Origin: Ekhidna sp051379705 | Lineage (GTDB): Bacteria; Bacteroidota; Bacteroidia; Cytophagales; Cyclobacteriaceae | Direction of reading: 5' to 3' | DNA: 64,000 bases | Assembly: GCF_051379705.1 (NCBI RefSeq) | Contig: NZ_CP179868.1 | Span: 1,922,001-1,986,000 of the forward strand | Shown here: positions 1-9,242 of the stretch, one piece after another | Numbering within the stretch: the stretch's first letter is position 1 | Layout of the letters: every line of letters starts with the position of its first letter | Notes under the pieces: model-generated | The model's database searches: none | What the model saw: only the letters and a program-made list of their open reading frames with translations | What the model was told of the DNA's origin: nothing | Program-made: the position numbers and the translations under genes

Positions 1-984
1 ATCATAGATGTGTTCAGTAGATGCCAGCACGCGATCTTTATTGTAATTGCCAAGATATTCGTGATATACGTTGGCAATGCCTCCTGAATTGATCAAAAAG
101 TCTGGCGCATAAACGATTCCGTGATCATTCAACATGGCGCTGTGTTTCTCCTCATCAGCTAGCTGATTATTTGCTGCTCCTGCAACAACTGCGCATTTCA
201 GCTCGGGAATTGAATTATCATTCAAGGTAGCTCCCATGGCGCATGGTGAGTAAATGTCCATTTCCATTTGGAATACCTTGTTCGGATCTACCACAGAAAC
301 TTTCGGGTGCTTCTCGGTGATCGCTTTGATTTTATCTTCAAAAATGTCCGCAATGAAAACGTTGGCATTTTCCTCGATAAGGTGATCTACCAAGTATTTT
401 CCCACCTGACCTGCTCCTTGTACAAGGATGTTTTTTCCACCTAGAGAATCTAAACCGTATGCTTTCTTGGCGCCAGCTTTCATTCCCATGTAAACACCGT
501 AAGCTGTCATTGGGCTAGGATCTCCTGAGCCACCCATGTATTGCGGCTTACCTACTACAAAAGGTGTCTCCATGCTCATATACTCGATATCCCGCATGTT
601 GATGTTCATATCTTCCGCCGTATAGTACTTCCCGTTCAGGCTATTCACAAATTTGCCGAAGCGGCGCATTAATGGCTCATTCTTCATTTTCCTTGCATCA
701 CCGATGATTACAGCTTTTCCTCCACCGATATTCAGTCCTGCTAAAGCCGACTTAAAGGTCATACCTCTTGAAAGTCGAAGCACATCATTGAGCGCTTCTT
801 CATCTGAAGCGTAGTTCCACATACGAGTACCGCCCATAGAGGGGCCAAGAACGGTGTTGTGAATTGCTATGATTGCCTTTAGTCCAGTTTGCTCATCTCT
901 ACAGAAGACCACTTGCTCGTGATCAAGACTTGCCATTTGATCGAACACGCTGTTCGATTTTACTTCGGGTTGTGTTTCTACCAT
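1..984 (-). CDS. Glu/Leu/Phe/Val dehydrogenase, leucine-dehydrogenase-like (3' end outside window)
   Basis: This NAD-dependent amino-acid dehydrogenase would oxidatively deaminate a branched-chain or related amino acid to its 2-oxo acid. The ATG is at 982-984 and 328 codons are visible before the gene leaves the left edge, so the C-terminus is missing. The substrate half holds the glycine-rich motif NIGGGKAVI with catalytic Lys90. The nucleotide half holds the dinucleotide-fold motif VQGAGQVGKYL and the family motif GAANNQL. The overall layout fits the ~360-aa leucine/phenylalanine dehydrogenase branch rather than hexameric glutamate dehydrogenases. It is transcribed divergently from the ABC gene at 1110, with a TAnnTTTG element and a palindrome in the 125-nt gap. 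Leucine is the most likely substrate in this phylum, but specificity is inferred. Confidence 0.9.
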   Translation of the reverse strand, partial: MVETQPEVKSNSVFDQMASLDHEQVVFCRDEQTGLKAIIAIHNTVLGPSMGGTRMWNYASDEEALNDVLRLSRGMTFKSALAGLNIGGGKAVIIGDARKMKNEPLMRRFGKFVNSLNGKYYTAEDMNINMRDIEYMSMETPFVVGKPQYMGGSGDPSPMTAYGVYMGMKAGAKKAYGLDSLGGKNILVQGAGQVGKYLVDHLIEENANVFIADIFEDKIKAITEKHPKVSVVDPNKVFQMEMDIYSPCAMGATLNDNSIPELKCAVVAGAANNQLADEEKHSAMLNDHGIVYAPDFLINSGGIANVYHEYLGNYNKDRVLASTEHIYD

Positions 985-1021
985 TGTAATGAACTTTATT
1001 CTAATTTTAAACCTTCTTTCA

Positions 1022-1061
1022 CCTGTGTGGTTGCACAGGAATAAAAAGGGCTGCAAAAATA
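1022..1061 (-). promoter_or_regulatory. Candidate promoter and leader palindrome of the amino-acid dehydrogenase
   Basis: On the minus strand TATTTTTG (1061-1054) matches the Bacteroidota -7 element TAnnTTTG, about 70 nt before the start codon at 984. Between them lies the inverted repeat CCTGTG-tggttg-CACAGG (1022-1039), which would sit in the 5' leader and could be an operator or a small hairpin. I do not see a convincing -33 TTTG at the expected distance. Confidence 0.45.
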
Positions 1062-1109
1062 TCTCATTTTAACTAAAACACATTGGCTGTCAAGCCTTTA
1101 TAAAATTTT

Positions 1110-2894
1110 GTGAAAGACCTAGGCTACCTAAACAAATACCTGCTTAAATATAAGTTTCACCTAATTTTCGGTGCCTTATTTATCATAATAGCAAATTTCT
1201 TCGCGATTGTTCCTGCTGTAATTGTTCGTTATGCTTTCGACATTTTGCAGCGTAGCTACGGTATATTTTCATCTTTCGAGGGTTTTGAGTTACAATCTGA
1301 AACGGTCGGAATCATTGGGTCAAGCATTATTATTCTGGCTGTACTAATCCTAACAGCTGCCTTACTCCGCGGTGTGTTTTTGTTCTTTATGCGTCAGACG
1401 ATAATTGTAATGTCAAGACGCATAGAATATGACCTGAAAAATGAGATTTATGAGCACTACCAGAGTTTACCTTTGAGTTTTTATCGAAGGAACAACACTG
1501 GAGATTTGATGGCGCGTATCTCTGAGGATGTAAGCAAAGTACGCATGTATGTTGGGCCTGCAATCATGTATGGCATCAATCTATTCACCTTATTCCTGAT
1601 GGTGATTCCATTTATGATTTCCATTAACCCTACGCTGACTCTGTACTCACTACTTCCACTTCCGATACTTTCAGTCAGCATCTATTTTGTCAGCAACATT
1701 ATCAATAAGCGATCCACTGAGATCCAGGAAAGCTTGTCCGGGCTATCTACTTATGTACAAGAAGCTTTTTCAGGAATTCGGGTGATCAAGGCATTTGTGC
1801 GTGAAGAGCAAGTGGCTCAAAGCTTCGAAACTGAAAGCATAGACTATCGCGATAAGTCGCTAAAGCTTGCATTTGTTCAAGCCCTCTTCATGCCTTTGAT
1901 CATGGGACTCATTGGTATGAGTGTGATTCTCACCGTTTGGATTGGCTCTATTCAGGTATTCAATGGGGAAGTGAGCACAGGAAACATTGCAGAGTTTATC
2001 ATTTATGTAAACATGTTGACCTGGCCGGTAACTGCATTGGGTTGGATCACCTCAATCATCCAGCGTGCAGCAGCTTCCCAGCGCAGAATCAACGAATTTT
2101 TAAGTACCGAAACAGATATTGTTTCTGAGAAGAGTATTGAGCGAGAAATTGAAGGTCGAATCGTTTTCGATGATGTTAGCTTCACTTATCCTGATTCAGG
2201 AATAAAGGCACTCAAGAAGGTTTCGTTTGAAGTACGTCCTGGGGAGTCCATTGCAATTGTAGGGACTACAGGATCAGGAAAGAGCACCATCGCCAATATG
2301 GTCTGCAGGCTATATGACATTGATAATGGCAAAATTGAAATTGACGAAATCGGTGTTAAAGATTACGACATCTCCTCGCTTAGAAGTCAGATCGGATATG
2401 TGCCACAAGATGTCTTTCTTTTCTCAGATTCCATCGAAAACAACATCTCTTTCGGCAATCGACAGATGAGCAAAGAAGAAATCGAGCGTGCGGCTGAAGA
2501 TGCCGATGTGCTGGCCAATATCAAAGAATTCAAAGATGGATTCCAAACCCGACTAGGTGAAAGAGGCATAACGCTTTCCGGAGGTCAAAAACAGCGTGTG
2601 TCTATTGCCAGAGCTATTGCCAGATCGCCAAAAATTCTAATTCTGGATGATGCGCTATCTGCCGTGGATACTAAAACAGAAAATGCAATTCTCAACGCCA
2701 TGCAACGAATCATGCAGGGCCGAACCTCAATCATTATCTCTCACAGAGTTTCTTCAGCCAAACTGGCTGATAAAGTCGTCATGTTGGATGATGGAGAAGT
2801 CGTGGAGCAGGGCACACATGATGAACTGCTTTCAAAGGGAGGAGCATATAAGGAACTTCACGATAAACAGCTGGCTGGCGAAGAGGTAGCCTAA
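1110..2894 (+). CDS. ABC exporter half-transporter with Asp at the Walker B catalytic position
   Basis: This is a type IV ABC exporter half-transporter with about six membrane segments in residues 15-310 and a C-terminal ATPase domain. Walker A (GTTGSGKS) is at 385-392 and the ABC signature LSGGQ at 489-493. Walker B reads LILDDALSAVD: the catalytic Glu is replaced by Asp while the signature is canonical. In heterodimeric exporters such as the MdlA/MdlB, LmrC/LmrD and TM287/288 types, this is the subunit with the degenerate ATP site. The start is GTG at 1110; no in-frame ATG precedes the first conserved residues. The gene abuts the convergent gene at 2895 with no gap. The probable partner subunit lies at 3456-5225 on the other strand. 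The substrate (lipid or drug) is unknown. Confidence 0.9.
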   Translation: MKDLGYLNKYLLKYKFHLIFGALFIIIANFFAIVPAVIVRYAFDILQRSYGIFSSFEGFELQSETVGIIGSSIIILAVLILTAALLRGVFLFFMRQTIIVMSRRIEYDLKNEIYEHYQSLPLSFYRRNNTGDLMARISEDVSKVRMYVGPAIMYGINLFTLFLMVIPFMISINPTLTLYSLLPLPILSVSIYFVSNIINKRSTEIQESLSGLSTYVQEAFSGIRVIKAFVREEQVAQSFETESIDYRDKSLKLAFVQALFMPLIMGLIGMSVILTVWIGSIQVFNGEVSTGNIAEFIIYVNMLTWPVTALGWITSIIQRAAASQRRINEFLSTETDIVSEKSIEREIEGRIVFDDVSFTYPDSGIKALKKVSFEVRPGESIAIVGTTGSGKSTIANMVCRLYDIDNGKIEIDEIGVKDYDISSLRSQIGYVPQDVFLFSDSIENNISFGNRQMSKEEIERAAEDADVLANIKEFKDGFQTRLGERGITLSGGQKQRVSIARAIARSPKILILDDALSAVDTKTENAILNAMQRIMQGRTSIIISHRVSSAKLADKVVMLDDGEVVEQGTHDELLSKGGAYKELHDKQLAGEEVA

Positions 2895-3434
2895 TTACTT
2901 AGCCCAATATTCTACACTAAAGCTTCGATCAGGATAATACAACTCAAATGAAACAGGCTGTAAAACCACACCTTCTTCAATTGCTTTGATCTGAACAATC
3001 TCAGCAATCTCTTCTGGTGTAGGTCGAACCAGCTCATGCTGGGTCATGAAGATTTTAAAGATTTTGTCGGTTCTAAATTCTTTGTAGGTGTAGCCCGCCG
3101 GAAGCCTCAATACATCTTTTATTTCTTCGCGAGAGGCGCCGATGAAATAATGAACGGAATCTTTCCCAATCATGTCATTTTGAAAGAAAATGACCGTAAG
3201 CATCCCTTTCAAGCGGCCAGAATCTACTTCAGCTTTCGCTTCCTCTATTCTATAACGAAAATCAGCATAGCGGTACTTTTCGATGTATTCTTTCCCAATG
3301 ACCGTTCGCTCTTTTCCTTCCATCACGTACACTTCGATGGGATCAAATCCACCCAAGGTGTAGTAGGTACTCCACGCAATGATGATCAGGCAAACAATAA
3401 TAATGGCCAGATAGAGTTGCTTCTTTCGCTTCAT
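2895..3434 (-). CDS. Small membrane-anchored protein of unknown function
   Basis: A 179-residue protein with a hydrophobic N-terminal segment (about residues 7-26) after KRKK, then a soluble, probably periplasmic domain rich in charged residues. There is no lipobox cysteine. I do not recognise a family. Its stop codon is directly next to the stop of the upstream convergent ABC gene. Its start is 21 nt downstream of the stop of the second ABC gene on the same strand, so it is probably the last gene of a truA-ABC-this gene transcript. The position between two apparent halves of one exporter suggests an accessory role, but nothing in the sequence proves it. Confidence 0.7.
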   Translation of the reverse strand: MKRKKQLYLAIIIVCLIIIAWSTYYTLGGFDPIEVYVMEGKERTVIGKEYIEKYRYADFRYRIEEAKAEVDSGRLKGMLTVIFFQNDMIGKDSVHYFIGASREEIKDVLRLPAGYTYKEFRTDKIFKIFMTQHELVRPTPEEIAEIVQIKAIEEGVVLQPVSFELYYPDRSFSVEYWAK

Positions 3435-3455
3435 GGTTCAAATATAGATGTTCAA

Positions 3456-5225
3456 TTAGACTGCTTTAGCAACTTCTTTATACTGCATTTGATGAAGTTG
3501 TGCGTAGTAGCCATCTTTATCCATAAGTTCATCGTGATTCCCTCGCTCTACTATCTCTCCTTTGTCAAGAACAAGGATTTGTTTTGCATTCTGAATAGTT
3601 GACAATCGGTGCGCAATCACAATAGATGTACGTCCGCTCATCATCTTCTGTATGGCTGATTGAATCAGTTCCTCAGTTTCTGTATCAACTGAAGAAGTAG
3701 CTTCATCAAGCACAATAATCTTAGGATCATATACCATGGCACGTACGAAAGAAATCAGCTGTCGCTGACCCACAGAAAGTGTTGCACCACGTTCCATTAC
3801 ATTATAATCAAAGCCACCCGGTAGCTTTTCAATGAAAGGAAGCGCTCCAACCATCTCAGCAGCTTCTCGCACCTTTTCCCGGGAGATGTTTGGATTACGT
3901 AAAGTGATATTGTTCAATATAGAGTCTGAAAACAGAAATACATCTTGCAGAACCACCGCTATGTGATTTCTCAGGTTAGACAAATTGTACTCACGTACAT
4001 CCGTACCATCTACATAAATATTGCCTTTGTTGATTTCGTAAAATCGACTGAGAAGATTGATTACGGATGATTTTCCTGCTCCTGTTGCGCCTACCAGAGC
4101 AATGGTATCTCCTTGGTTGACTTCAAATGAAATGTCTTTAAGTACATAATCTTTCTCCACATAGGCAAAGGATACGTTTTCAAATTTCACATCCCCGTTC
4201 ACACGTTCCGGCTCAAATGAGCCGTTGTCCTGGATGTGATCATTGTTGTCCAACAAATCCAATATCCTGTTGGAGGAAACAATACCCATTTGCAGTGTAT
4301 TGAATCGATCTGCAATCATTCGAATTGGGCGAAAGAACATTTGCAAATACAAAATGAAAGCTATGAGCATTCCAAATTCTACATTTCCTTGCACCAATTG
4401 GCCTCCACCATACCACACGATGAGTCCAATTCCTGCTGCTTGAATTACCTCAGAAACGGGGAAATATATGGCGTAATAAAGCACCGAATTAATGTTGGCT
4501 TTTCGATGCTCTTTGTTGATCTCTTTGAATTTTTCAAACTCTCGTTTCTCACTATTAAAGATCTGGACGATGTTCATTCCGGTGATGTGCTCTTGAACAA
4601 ATGAGTTGAGGTTTGAAACAGCTGCACGAACTTCTTTGAACGCCACCTTTATTTTTTCCTTAAAGATGTAGGTAGCTAAGATTAAAAGTGGAAGTAGCGA
4701 AAGGCTGACGAGCGTCAGCGACCAATTAAGCCAAAACATGAAGCCCAGGATCACCAATAATTGCATTACATCTGCGATAATTCCTGCGATTCCCGTACTG
4801 AAAACTTCAGCCAACGTTTCAATATCGGAAACATTCCGAGTAACCAGCCGTCCAATAGGCGTCTTATCAAAAAAGGTCAGCTTCAGACTTTGGATATGTC
4901 TGTACAGTTTGATTCGAATGTCCTTGATGATATTTTGACCTAGCCAGCCCGAGTAAAAGGTATGGAGATATTGAACTATCGCTTGAATCACAAGCAATCC
5001 TACTAGCAGTAAGATCATATCGACTAAGCCGGGATAGTCTCCCTGAGCCACATTGTTATCTATTGCTTGCTGAATGATAAAGGGACGCAATGGACCTGTG
5101 ACACTAAGTGTAATCGTAAGGAAGACCAGAAAGTAGAAAACACCAATGTAGGGTTTAGCAAAGGCAAATAATCGTCTTAGCACTTTCAGGTCTACAATGT
5201 TGCCGCTGGCCTTTTCTTTTTCCAC
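3456..5225 (-). CDS. ABC exporter half-transporter with canonical Walker B Glu and LSVGQ signature
   Basis: A 589-residue half-transporter with a membrane domain in residues ~20-320 and an ATPase domain from ~345. Walker A GATGAGKS starts at residue 379, the signature is LSVGQ (483-487) instead of LSGGQ, and Walker B is IVLDEATSSVD with the catalytic Glu kept. This is complementary to the neighbour at 1110-2894 (good signature, Asp in Walker B), as known for MdlB/LmrD-type partners. Together they would form one degenerate and one competent ATP site. The gene is 4 nt downstream of truA and 21 nt upstream of the unknown gene at 2895-3434, so it is probably cotranscribed with both. Confidence 0.9.
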   Translation of the reverse strand: MEKEKASGNIVDLKVLRRLFAFAKPYIGVFYFLVFLTITLSVTGPLRPFIIQQAIDNNVAQGDYPGLVDMILLLVGLLVIQAIVQYLHTFYSGWLGQNIIKDIRIKLYRHIQSLKLTFFDKTPIGRLVTRNVSDIETLAEVFSTGIAGIIADVMQLLVILGFMFWLNWSLTLVSLSLLPLLILATYIFKEKIKVAFKEVRAAVSNLNSFVQEHITGMNIVQIFNSEKREFEKFKEINKEHRKANINSVLYYAIYFPVSEVIQAAGIGLIVWYGGGQLVQGNVEFGMLIAFILYLQMFFRPIRMIADRFNTLQMGIVSSNRILDLLDNNDHIQDNGSFEPERVNGDVKFENVSFAYVEKDYVLKDISFEVNQGDTIALVGATGAGKSSVINLLSRFYEINKGNIYVDGTDVREYNLSNLRNHIAVVLQDVFLFSDSILNNITLRNPNISREKVREAAEMVGALPFIEKLPGGFDYNVMERGATLSVGQRQLISFVRAMVYDPKIIVLDEATSSVDTETEELIQSAIQKMMSGRTSIVIAHRLSTIQNAKQILVLDKGEIVERGNHDELMDKDGYYAQLHQMQYKEVAKAV

Positions 5226-5229
5226 TGTA

Positions 5230-5973
5230 TTAGTCTAGATAAACGTCTTTAGGATAAATCACTTCTTGCAAATACAAACCTTCTGCCGGCACTGCTCTGC
5301 CAGCTTTACTTCGATCGTTGCTTATCAAAATAGACTTGAAATCTTCCAATGAGGTTTTGCCTAATCCCACATCAATCAACGTCCCAACGATCGCTCTTAC
5401 CATGCCTCTCAAGAACCGATTTGCTGAAATCACAAAGAGCTGTTCGCTGCCTTGTTGACTCCATTCTGCATGAAAGATTTCACAATTAAAGTGATTCACC
5501 TCGGTATGAACCTTACTAAAGCACTCAAAGTTCTGCCAAGCATTAATTATTTCACACGCTTTATTGATTTCGGCAATGTCTAGCTCGGGTTTGAAGCAAT
5601 AGGAAAATCCTTTCTTGAATGGATTTTTTGCTTGATGAAGGTGATAATGATATTTCCTTGATGAAGCTTCAAAGCGAGCACTCACAGTATCTTTTACAGG
5701 AACTATACTATTGACTGAGACGTCCTCATTCAAAAAAGAATTGAGTTTAAACACCAGCTTCTCCATATCAAACTCATCCGCATCAAAATGAGCAATTTGT
5801 TGAGTGGCATGAACACCTGCGTCCGTTCGTCCACTTCCTACGATTCCTATCTTGGACTTCAAAATAGTAGAAAGCGCCTTTTCAATTTCCTCTTGCACCG
5901 TCACGCCATTGGGTTGAACCTGCCAACCATTGAAGTTGGTGCCTTTGTAACTGATGTCCATAAAATACCTCAC
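5230..5973 (-). CDS. truA: tRNA pseudouridine(38-40) synthase
   Basis: TruA converts uridines 38-40 in the tRNA anticodon arm to pseudouridine. The 247-residue length is normal. The catalytic Asp51 sits in GSGRTDAGVHA, and the N-terminal MRYFMDISYKG start and the motif RFLRGMVRAIVG are typical of the family. The gene is followed after 4 nt by the ABC transporter gene. It is divergent from the DUF4293 gene, whose longer in-frame upstream extension overlaps truA and is not credible as coding. Confidence 0.97.
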   Translation of the reverse strand: MRYFMDISYKGTNFNGWQVQPNGVTVQEEIEKALSTILKSKIGIVGSGRTDAGVHATQQIAHFDADEFDMEKLVFKLNSFLNEDVSVNSIVPVKDTVSARFEASSRKYHYHLHQAKNPFKKGFSYCFKPELDIAEINKACEIINAWQNFECFSKVHTEVNHFNCEIFHAEWSQQGSEQLFVISANRFLRGMVRAIVGTLIDVGLGKTSLEDFKSILISNDRSKAGRAVPAEGLYLQEVIYPKDVYLD

Positions 5974-6099
5974 GTCGACAAATTTGTAGGATTCCTTCCA
6001 TTTGATGGCTGTTTACTTCCATATTTGCATAAAAATGGTTTCTGGGTCATTCAGCATGACGTTTTAGAACCGGACGCCAACTACTTTAATAAGAAAAAA

Positions 6100-6603
6100 A
6101 TGCTTCAACGAGTACAGACCATCTTCATGACAATCGCTGCTACGGCGATGATTTTAATGTTGTTTTTTCCGATCTGGGAAAAATCAGATCAGCAGTTTGA
6201 AGCTGAGCAGCGCGAATATGCAATTATGGATGCATTTCAGTTGCGCTATGAGCAGCACAATACAGCTACGGAAGAGATGCAACTCCTCGGAATCCAAGAC
6301 ACGTTCTTGCTTTCAGTTGGAGCGATAGCTGCAGCATTGGTGATGTTGTTCTCCATCACGCGCTATAAGAGTCGCATGACTCAAGTAAAACTCAATGCGC
6401 TCTTCTCGTTGCTAACTGCAGCTACGCTTGTAGGAACCTACCTCTACATCAGCAAAGCAAACGGACTCTTTGATCCTAGTGTTCAAGGGACATTCTTAAT
6501 AGGCTTCTACCTTCCTATTGTAGCCATGCTCAATAACTTTCTGGCGAATCGCTTCATCCGAAAAGACGAGCAGCTGGTGAGGAGCGCGGATCGGATTAGG
6601 TGA
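6100..6603 (+). CDS. DUF4293 family integral membrane protein
   Basis: This 167-residue Bacteroidota-specific membrane protein has four predicted membrane helices (about residues 4-22, 65-85, 95-115 and 130-150). The N-terminal LQRVQT and the C-terminal LVRSADRIR are typical of DUF4293. The frame stays open upstream to 5788, but that part overlaps truA on the other strand and has low-complexity shadow composition, so I start at the ATG at 6100. No function is known for the family. Confidence 0.85.
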   Translation: MLQRVQTIFMTIAATAMILMLFFPIWEKSDQQFEAEQREYAIMDAFQLRYEQHNTATEEMQLLGIQDTFLLSVGAIAAALVMLFSITRYKSRMTQVKLNALFSLLTAATLVGTYLYISKANGLFDPSVQGTFLIGFYLPIVAMLNNFLANRFIRKDEQLVRSADRIR

Positions 6604-6608
6604 TGTAA

Positions 6609-6761
6609 TTTTCTGATCTTACTGGTTCAGAGCGCGAAGAGTGGCAGGCATTAACAAATTATCCAATAATAGAGATCATTGAAATAAACCCACATACAGG
6701 TCTGCCAACCTGTCAGTTTTCTATCTCTGGAATAGTATTTGAGTTTAGGCCGTCTGAGTAA
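6609..6761 (+). pseudogene. Possible remnant or non-canonical small ORF (50 codons, no start codon)
   Basis: Between the DUF4293 gene and htpG, a frame opened by TAA at 6606-6608 runs 50 codons to TAA at 6759-6761. It contains no ATG, GTG or TTG. The composition is protein-like (it begins FSDLTGSEREEW and ends GIVFEFRPSE) rather than random AT-rich spacer. It could be the 3' end of a decayed gene or a chance open frame. I do not recognise the family. Confidence 0.25.
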
Positions 6762-6784
6762 CAACAAAAAATTGTAAGCAGACA

Positions 6785-8677
6785 ATGGCAGAGAAAGGTA
6801 CAATCTCGATACACACGGAAAATATTTTTCCGATCATCAAAAAATTCCTCTATTCCGATCACGAGATCTTCCTTCGTGAGTTGGTATCCAACGCAGTAGA
6901 TGCGTCTCAGAAAATCAAACAGTTGGCTTCTCTCGGAGAATACTCTGGCGAGCTTGGTGATTTGACTGTCGATGTGTCATTCAACAAAGACAAGAAAACG
7001 ATCACGATTTCTGATAATGGAATCGGGATGACCGCTGAGGAAATTAAAAAGTATATCAACCAGATCGCATTTTCAGGTGCGACTGAGTTCGTAGAAAAGT
7101 ACAAAGACAAGGCAGACAACCAGCAGATCATCGGGCATTTCGGTCTAGGATTCTACTCGGCTTTCATGGTCGCTAAGAAAGTAGAAATCAACACGCTTTC
7201 ACATCAGGAGGGTTCTGAGCCTGCCAAGTGGATCTGTACTGGAGAAACTGATTTCGAGATCAAGAAAGGTTCTCGCAAAACACGAGGAACGGACATCATC
7301 CTACATGTAGCTGATGACTCTGAAGAATTCCTTGATGATCACAGACTGCAAGGCATCCTGGATAAATACTCAAAGTTTTTACCTATTCCGATCAAGTTTG
7401 GACAAAAAGACAAGAGCGTTGAGGACGGCAAAGACAAGGATGGAAATCCTAAATACAAGACGGTCAAGGAGGACAACATCATCAACGATACTGAGCCAAT
7501 CTGGACCAAGTCTCCCAATGATCTGAAAGATCAGGATTACCTGGATTTCTATAAGACTTTATATCCATTCAGCGAAGATCCACTTTTCTGGATTCATCTG
7601 AATGTGGATTATCCTTTCAACCTTACCGGAGTACTCTACTTCCCTAAGTTGAAAAAGGATTTCGATCTACAGAAAAACAAAATTCAACTGTATTCTCGTC
7701 AAGTATTCATTACCGATGAAGTGAAAGATATCGTACCTGAATTCTTGCAACTGCTCCACGGAGTGATCGACTCTCCGGACATTCCTTTGAACGTTTCAAG
7801 GAGCTACCTACAGTCGGACTCGAATGTGAAGAAAATCAATGGCTATATCACCAAGAAGGTAGCGGATAAGCTAGCCGAACTCTTCAAAAACGATCGAAAA
7901 GGATACGAAGCGAAGTGGGAAGACATTGGTGTGTTCGTGAAATATGGCATGATCTCAGAAGAGAAGTTTGATGAGAAAGCCAAAGATTTTGTCTTGGTGA
8001 ACAACATGGAGGACAAGCACTTCACGATTGAAGAATACAAGAAGCACATTGAAGCAAACCAGACCAACAAGGATGGAAATGTGGTTGCCTTGTACACCAC
8101 AAACAAAGAAAAACAACACGGATATATCGAGACTGCACAAAAGCGCAGCTATGATGTAATCGAGCTCTCTGGCCCGATCGACCCGCATTTCATCAATCAC
8201 CTGGAGCAAAAGAATGAGAAATTTCAGCTTCAGCGAGTAGATGCAGATGTGATTGATAAGTTGATCGATAAGGATGAGAAGAAAGAGTCAGTACTTTCAG
8301 ACAAAGAGCAGGAGAAGCTTAAGGAAATCTTTGACAAAGCGATCGATGATAAGAACAACAGTGTGACTGTTCAGCCAATGGCAACTGATGATTTGCCGGT
8401 GACGATCACGCTTCCGGAGTTTATCCGAAGAATGAAAGACATGCAAGCTACCGGCGGTGGCGGCCCGATGATGTTTGGCGACATGCCAATGACCTTGTCA
8501 GTAGCCGTAAACGCTAACCATGCGATGACCAAAAAGATCTTGGATGCTGATTCGGATGAAGCAAAACAAACGCTGGCGAAACAAGCATATGACCTGGCTT
8601 TATTGTCGCAAGGCATGCTGCAAGGCAAAGACCTTACAGACTTTGTAAATAGAAGCGTGGAACTGAGTTTGAGCTAA
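6785..8677 (+). CDS. htpG: Molecular chaperone HtpG (Hsp90)
   Basis: The 630-residue cytosolic Hsp90 has the N-terminal GHKL ATPase domain with NAVDAS, DNGIGM and the lid motif GHFGLGFYSAFMVA. The middle domain contains the NVSRSYLQ motif, which provides the catalytic Arg region. The C-terminal dimerisation domain carries a Gly/Met-rich loop (GGGGPMMFGDMP, near residue 560). The start MAEKGTISIHTEN is the conserved N-terminus. The gene is monocistronic by layout: it has its own upstream gap and is followed by a perfect hairpin terminator at 8701. Confidence 0.98.
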   Translation: MAEKGTISIHTENIFPIIKKFLYSDHEIFLRELVSNAVDASQKIKQLASLGEYSGELGDLTVDVSFNKDKKTITISDNGIGMTAEEIKKYINQIAFSGATEFVEKYKDKADNQQIIGHFGLGFYSAFMVAKKVEINTLSHQEGSEPAKWICTGETDFEIKKGSRKTRGTDIILHVADDSEEFLDDHRLQGILDKYSKFLPIPIKFGQKDKSVEDGKDKDGNPKYKTVKEDNIINDTEPIWTKSPNDLKDQDYLDFYKTLYPFSEDPLFWIHLNVDYPFNLTGVLYFPKLKKDFDLQKNKIQLYSRQVFITDEVKDIVPEFLQLLHGVIDSPDIPLNVSRSYLQSDSNVKKINGYITKKVADKLAELFKNDRKGYEAKWEDIGVFVKYGMISEEKFDEKAKDFVLVNNMEDKHFTIEEYKKHIEANQTNKDGNVVALYTTNKEKQHGYIETAQKRSYDVIELSGPIDPHFINHLEQKNEKFQLQRVDADVIDKLIDKDEKKESVLSDKEQEKLKEIFDKAIDDKNNSVTVQPMATDDLPVTITLPEFIRRMKDMQATGGGGPMMFGDMPMTLSVAVNANHAMTKKILDADSDEAKQTLAKQAYDLALLSQGMLQGKDLTDFVNRSVELSLS

Positions 8678-8700
8678 GCATTGCGCAACATGAAATATTA

Positions 8701-8727
8701 AACCCACTCGATTGAGTGGGTTTTTTT
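8701..8727 (+). terminator. Intrinsic terminator after htpG
   Basis: A perfect 9-bp stem AACCCACTC / GAGTGGGTT with loop GATT is followed by T7, directly downstream of htpG. It overlaps the stop of the convergent YceI gene at 8726, so it may also work in the other direction, though the T-run on that side is weaker. Confidence 0.9.
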
Positions 8728-9241
8728 ATTTCTCCAAAATGTTGGAACCAATTCCTGAGTTGATCACAATCGCAATCTCATCGCCAATCAACGTATCCAT
8801 CAAACCAAAATCCAGACCGATATCACTTCGCTTGAATGTGATTGGTGACGAAATCAAGACACCATCTTCTTCGCGTAATTCACCAGCTAATTGAAACCCA
8901 ATTCCACGTAATTCAAGATCAATATTTAACGATATCGACTGGCCTTTTCTCACCAGTCGTGCTTCAAAAGGAATATTCGGATAGTTTTCGGCATTCAGAT
9001 ATTGCTCAGTGAGAATAGTCTCGTCACGCGAATCGTTATCCGTATCTATACTTCGCACATCAACTTCACCGGCAATCAACCATTCTTTATCTCCTACTTG
9101 TCTGAACTCTCCTGTCAACTCATCAAACTCACCTTCCACCTTCAGCACGCCCATGTGAGTAACTTCAAAATTTACCTTGGCATTTTCAAGTGACGGATTT
9201 TGAAAGAACGCAATAGCAAGTAGGAGAAATAACTGAGGCAT
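8726..9241 (-). CDS. YceI-family exported protein (second gene of a pair)
   Basis: A 171-residue protein with a short hydrophobic leader (residues 3-13) and a YceI-like lipocalin-fold domain. The family pattern is visible as the NAENYPNIPFEARLV strand and the C-terminal ITFKRSDIGLDFG region. YceI domains bind polyisoprenoid or other amphipathic molecules in the periplasm. The gene starts 1 nt after the stop of a longer YceI gene, so the two are almost certainly cotranscribed. This copy is the more divergent one. Confidence 0.8.
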   Translation of the reverse strand: MPQLFLLLAIAFFQNPSLENAKVNFEVTHMGVLKVEGEFDELTGEFRQVGDKEWLIAGEVDVRSIDTDNDSRDETILTEQYLNAENYPNIPFEARLVRKGQSISLNIDLELRGIGFQLAGELREEDGVLISSPITFKRSDIGLDFGLMDTLIGDEIAIVINSGIGSNILEK

Positions 9242-9242
9242 A

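Noticed and set aside
3036..3602. 188-codon plus-strand frame opposite the small membrane gene and the ABC gene
   Set aside because: It is antisense to two real genes, has shadow composition, and shows no signal or motif.
5788..6099. Long N-terminal extension of the DUF4293 gene
   Set aside because: It overlaps truA on the other strand and its translation looks like antisense shadow; the DUF4293 family starts at the ATG at 6100.
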